A stretch of DNA of 64,000 nt from Coffea arabica (Eukaryota; Streptophyta; Magnoliopsida; Gentianales; Rubiaceae). The stretch lies in assembly GCF_036785885.1 (NCBI RefSeq), contig NC_092314.1, forward strand, positions 13,723,638 through 13,787,637, read 5' to 3'. The translations under genes were made by a program, and so were the position numbers. The notes beneath the pieces were generated by a model, which saw only the letters and a list, made by a program, of their open reading frames with translations, did not search any database and was not told where the DNA came from. Position 1 is the first letter of the stretch, and the number at the start of each line of letters is the position of its first letter. Shown piece after piece: positions 60,979-64,000 of the stretch.

Positions 60979-61164
60979 TTCTTCACCAATGTTTTGAAAA
61001 CCGGACCAGACCGGCCGGTTCGACCGGTTGAACCGCGAACCGGCCATGGCACCGGTCCGGTTCAATGACATTGTTGACTTTGCTAGAAACCCGGGCAAAG
61101 ACCGGTTGAACCGTGAAAACCGCCGAACCGGATTGAACCGGCGGTTTTCCGGTTTTCAACTTTC

Positions 61165-61275
61165 CTTTTTTTTTTTTTTTTAAAAAAGTTTTGCAAAATG
61201 CAACAATCAAGATTCGAACCCAAGACCTTTGTAATAAAAGACCAATGTATTAACCGTTGCACCATCACATCTTAT
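61165..61275 (-). mobile_element. tRNA-derived SINE nested in the hAT-like element
   Basis: On the minus strand: A-box-like TGGTGCAACGGTTA (about 61264-61251), B box GGGTTCGAATC (about 61221-61211) and an A-tail, seen on plus as the T-run 61165-61181. Too short and too unlike a cloverleaf to be a working tRNA. No clear target duplication. Confidence 0.6.
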
Positions 61276-61382
61276 TAGTTTTTTTTGATAACTTATTTAT
61301 ATAAAGCAAATACTCATATTTCTTTTTTCCATTTTTCTTACAAAATCTCATCCCCTCATGGCTCTTTCTTTTTAATTTTCAT

Positions 61383-61405
61383 CTCTCTCTCTCTCTCTCT
61401 CTCTA
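61383..61405. repeat. (CT)n microsatellite
   Basis: About 11 CT units inside the hAT-like element. Confidence 0.9.
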
Positions 61406-62516
61406 TCATCTTTTCTTTTGTCACTCCCTTTTTAATCAAACCTCTTTATTTTTAATTTATTAATGTTTTCTTCCATCTTTTAATTTTGTTTTTGTCCATT
61501 AAATTGAAAAAAGTTAAAAAAGAATTTTTTTTAACCCAAATTATTTAATGCCACAACCACTCACTTTTATCTTATTTTTTGTTTCTTATCAAGTTTACAT
61601 TTCTATTTTCGATTTTCTTGATTTCCTTCGAATTCCAAATTTTCTTTTTTAAATTGCAATATCTAAATCTCAAAACGTAAATTAAAATTAAAATTCATAA
61701 TATCTAAATTCTCAGATACATGAATTTTGTATAATTTCAAAATATTGTGATATTTTGGGGTTGGATTTAGATATAATTGAAATTGAGATGAAATTTATTT
61801 GTTTTAACTTATAATTTAAAAAATTTATTTTTAAAAATCCAAGTTATTAAAAAATAGTAAACTTTTCATCATATAAAATATTAAATTAGTCCATTACATG
61901 TCTTATTTTGTACATATATATATTTATATAAATTATTTTTTAAAAAATTCATTGAACCGAGGTTGAACCGGTCCGACCGGTTGAACCTCGACCCTTTCAC
62001 TTCACCGGTTCAATTAACGGTCCGGTTTTTAAAACATTGTTCTTCACTTCTCCAGCTCCAGCTGCAAGCTCTCCGCTCCGCTTCATTGCAAGCTCTAACA
62101 ACAAGCTCTTGGACCAACTCCGATAGTAAGCTCTCAGACCAAGCCCAGCTTCGACAGTCCCTCTCTCTCTTTTTTGTCCTTAGTAGGTTTTGAGAATGGA
62201 GAGGAATTGGGGATATTGATTCAATCGGATATGGAGAATGGAGAATATTGCAGATCTTAGAAGCCCTAATTGGAGATGTAGAATCGAAGCTAGAGAATTG
62301 AATGGAAAGTTGGAAATTGGAATTACCCTAATCGAATGGGTTGCTGCTTCAATAGGGGATTTCATTTTTCAGGACAATTTTTGGAGTGAAAAGACATTTC
62401 CACCCTTCAAAAAATTCACACGAAGACTAACATATCATAAATTCAAGCACTCTTGTGGGCATAAGAGTAATTTCAGAATAATAATATTTTAAAAATTGAA
62501 AATTAAAAAAAAAACT

Positions 62517-62665
62517 CAATAAGGCTCAACCAGCCTTTAACCTTGCTGTTGAATACTCGAACTCAATTAGATTGACCAATCGAGCTACTCAAACTCAATC
62601 AACCAATTTCAAGTCAAGTTATTGATTGAGCTACTCGCGAGCAACTCGGATCGATTACATCCCTA
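62517..62665. mobile_element. Right end of a TCGAG-family element
   Basis: Words such as GAGCTACTC, AACTCGGATCGATTACATCCCTAAT. The terminal CGATTACATCCCTAAT matches the end of the element at 18377-18740 (CGATTACACCCCTAAT). The left half may lie at 60650-60960, on the other side of the hAT insertion. Confidence 0.45.
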
Positions 62666-64000
62666 ATCCAGAGAAGCCTGCTGTCAAACCTTTATCAGGC
62701 TGGTCCGGTTTTGCTTTTCAACTTATCATATCTTGAGCTCTGCAAATTGTAGCAATGGAAACTCCAGTTAAAGTACTAAATATCTCGTGGAGAATGCATT
62801 CCCAAATTATGATCAAAACCTATTTGAGGGTAACGAAGACAAGGCAACATCAAAGCAGGAGCTGAACAACTGCGCCAGAGCTGATTTTCAGCTAATTTCG
62901 GAGCTGCACCAAATCATTTATACGTAGAACTGGCGTGCAATATTCATACTGAAAGAAGGCCAAATAATGTCGTTTCATCCAAAACAGACGGAGTTCAATT
63001 CTAATATTTCTACACCATATTACAGTTTAATTCCGACAACAACTCAAAGCTGACTGCAGCTTCGGCAGCTACAATGGTTCCGAATCCAATGTTTGATTCA
63101 TGGATGTTATACGGCTAATTGACTTAGAATTCCCACGATTTCATCAAGAACTCATATATAGACACTTATAAACAATAATATACTAATTACATAGCAGATT
63201 TGTCAAAAATCTCTCACCTCAAGTGGAGAACACTCCTCACGGTTTGAAGCTATCCGCAGCCCCATCAGCCTCTAGCTTGCTCCTCTTGTTTATGTTCCCT
63301 TGTCTAAATCTGTGCACATGGCTACGTGATGCTCCTGCGTCCCTCCCTTCTTGATATCTTGCAACTTCTCTCACTCTTTTCTTAACAACAAAATTGCAGC
63401 AGCAAAACAGGGCACTACACCTTCCTTTCTTTCTTCTTCTCCTAACACTCTTTCTTATCTATTCCATCTAGTCTCTCGGTCTTTCTTACTCTCTACAAAC
63501 TCTCAATAAAAATGTGAACACAAATTTTCTCAATTTATTTGCATAATTCGTAAAGTCTAAATTACGGGCGACACATCTTTTTTGCTGCTACTTGTTCCAT
63601 TTGCAGTTGCTGGGTGATAATTCGATATAATTTGAATGTCTGAGCTACAAACTTATCTAACATATGTAGAAGATATTAAACAAGTGTATAAATTCTTCTC
63701 CAGAAAATGAAGTGAATCAATATAAGTTGTCCTAACAAAAAATAAATATAATAATAGTAATAATTAAAAAAAGAAGAAAGAATCGGTATGGCCAGCATAT
63801 GATGCCATCGAAAATGGTGAGAAGAACAAGACAACCCGTGAGCTAATGAGAGAGAGCTAATTCCTCGTGTTTGTGTGTGTGTGAGCTAACGAGAGAGAGC
63901 TAATTGGCTGGATGGATGTTTCTCGTGGATCCTACCTTAGATTGTTCGTTTGGGTCGGTGTGTTCGATGCATTCCTCTGCGTGTGTTCATTGTTTGTGTG
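62666..64000. other. Right edge of window; no gene confirmed
   Basis: 63240-63466 has an open minus-strand frame rich in Arg/Lys (..VVKKRVREVARYQEGRD.., ending ADSFKP stop) but no ATG in frame. It could be the last exon of a gene or chance. 63837-63905 has a short imperfect duplication of GAGCTAAYGAGAGAGAGCTAATT. Nothing else was recognised. Confidence 0.35.

Larger units (their letters stand above)
60979..62047. mobile_element. hAT-like non-autonomous element with 8-base target duplication
   Basis: Body 60987-62039 (1053 bases). The ends are inverted: CAATGTTTTGAAAACCGGAC left, CAATGTTTTAAAAACCGGAC read inward from the right, with one mismatch in 20. The flanks TTCTTCAC (60979-60986 and 62040-62047) are a perfect 8-base duplication, the size made by hAT transposases. 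Subterminal GGTTGAACCG/CGGTTCAACCGG repeats are frequent at both ends. The interior is AT-rich with a SINE on the minus strand. No transposase frame. Confidence 0.85.

Noticed and set aside
61190..61275. Possible tRNA gene
   Set aside because: A and B boxes are present on the minus strand, but the sequence does not close into a cloverleaf and is followed by an A-tail, so a SINE is the better reading.
1..64000. CRISPR arrays, bacterial operons, riboswitches
   Set aside because: No regularly spaced direct repeats of that type; the window is plainly plant nuclear DNA with introns and retrotransposons.

Overview
The window is nuclear DNA from a flowering plant. It has AT-rich intergenic DNA, spliced genes with GT-AG introns, an NB-ARC/LRR resistance-type gene and a dense mix of plant transposons. 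Gene content and repeat style suggest a eudicot, perhaps an asterid. That is inference; the sequence alone does not fix the species. All exon models were built by hand from reading frame, splice dinucleotides and family conservation.

Layout. 2724-16189 (+) is a 16-exon FAN1 nuclease gene (UBZ zinc finger, HIRAN, VRR-NUC) with a duplicated exon start in its zinc finger. 17.2-18.75 kb holds two inverted-repeat transposon relics. 20506-26585 (-) is a six-exon TTC27/Emw1-type TPR gene. 26.6-33.8 kb is AT-rich and gene-poor, with two SINEs and a MITE that has a sister copy inside FAN1 intron 9. 33876-36274 (+) is a three-exon AVT1-type amino acid transporter. 38187-41303 (-) is a single-exon NB-ARC-LRR gene without a normal coiled-coil N-terminus, preceded by an 18-19-residue repeat array. 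About 0.85 kb upstream of its ATG, a complete but decayed Tat-lineage Ty3/gypsy retrotransposon (42155-51665, minus strand) is inserted. It has 592-bp LTRs, a perfect 5-bp target duplication, two RNase H domains and an extra spliced-looking ORF on the opposite strand with its own TATA box.

51.7-64 kb is repeat-rich. It holds a probable solo LTR, a 1.57-kb MULE-like element with a 9-bp target duplication, a copia gag/protease fragment, a CGGGT-rich hAT-like relic, and a 1.05-kb hAT-like element with an 8-bp target duplication and a SINE nested in it. A 240-bp noncoding block is duplicated at 36.84 kb and 56.26 kb, on either side of the NLR/retrotransposon region.

The four host genes look independent (DNA repair, TPR scaffold, amino acid transport, immune receptor); nothing suggests a joint pathway. 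The points most worth a second look are the FAN1 duplicated zinc-ligand exon, the NLR repeat array beside the retrotransposon, the antisense ORF of that element, and the duplicated noncoding block.
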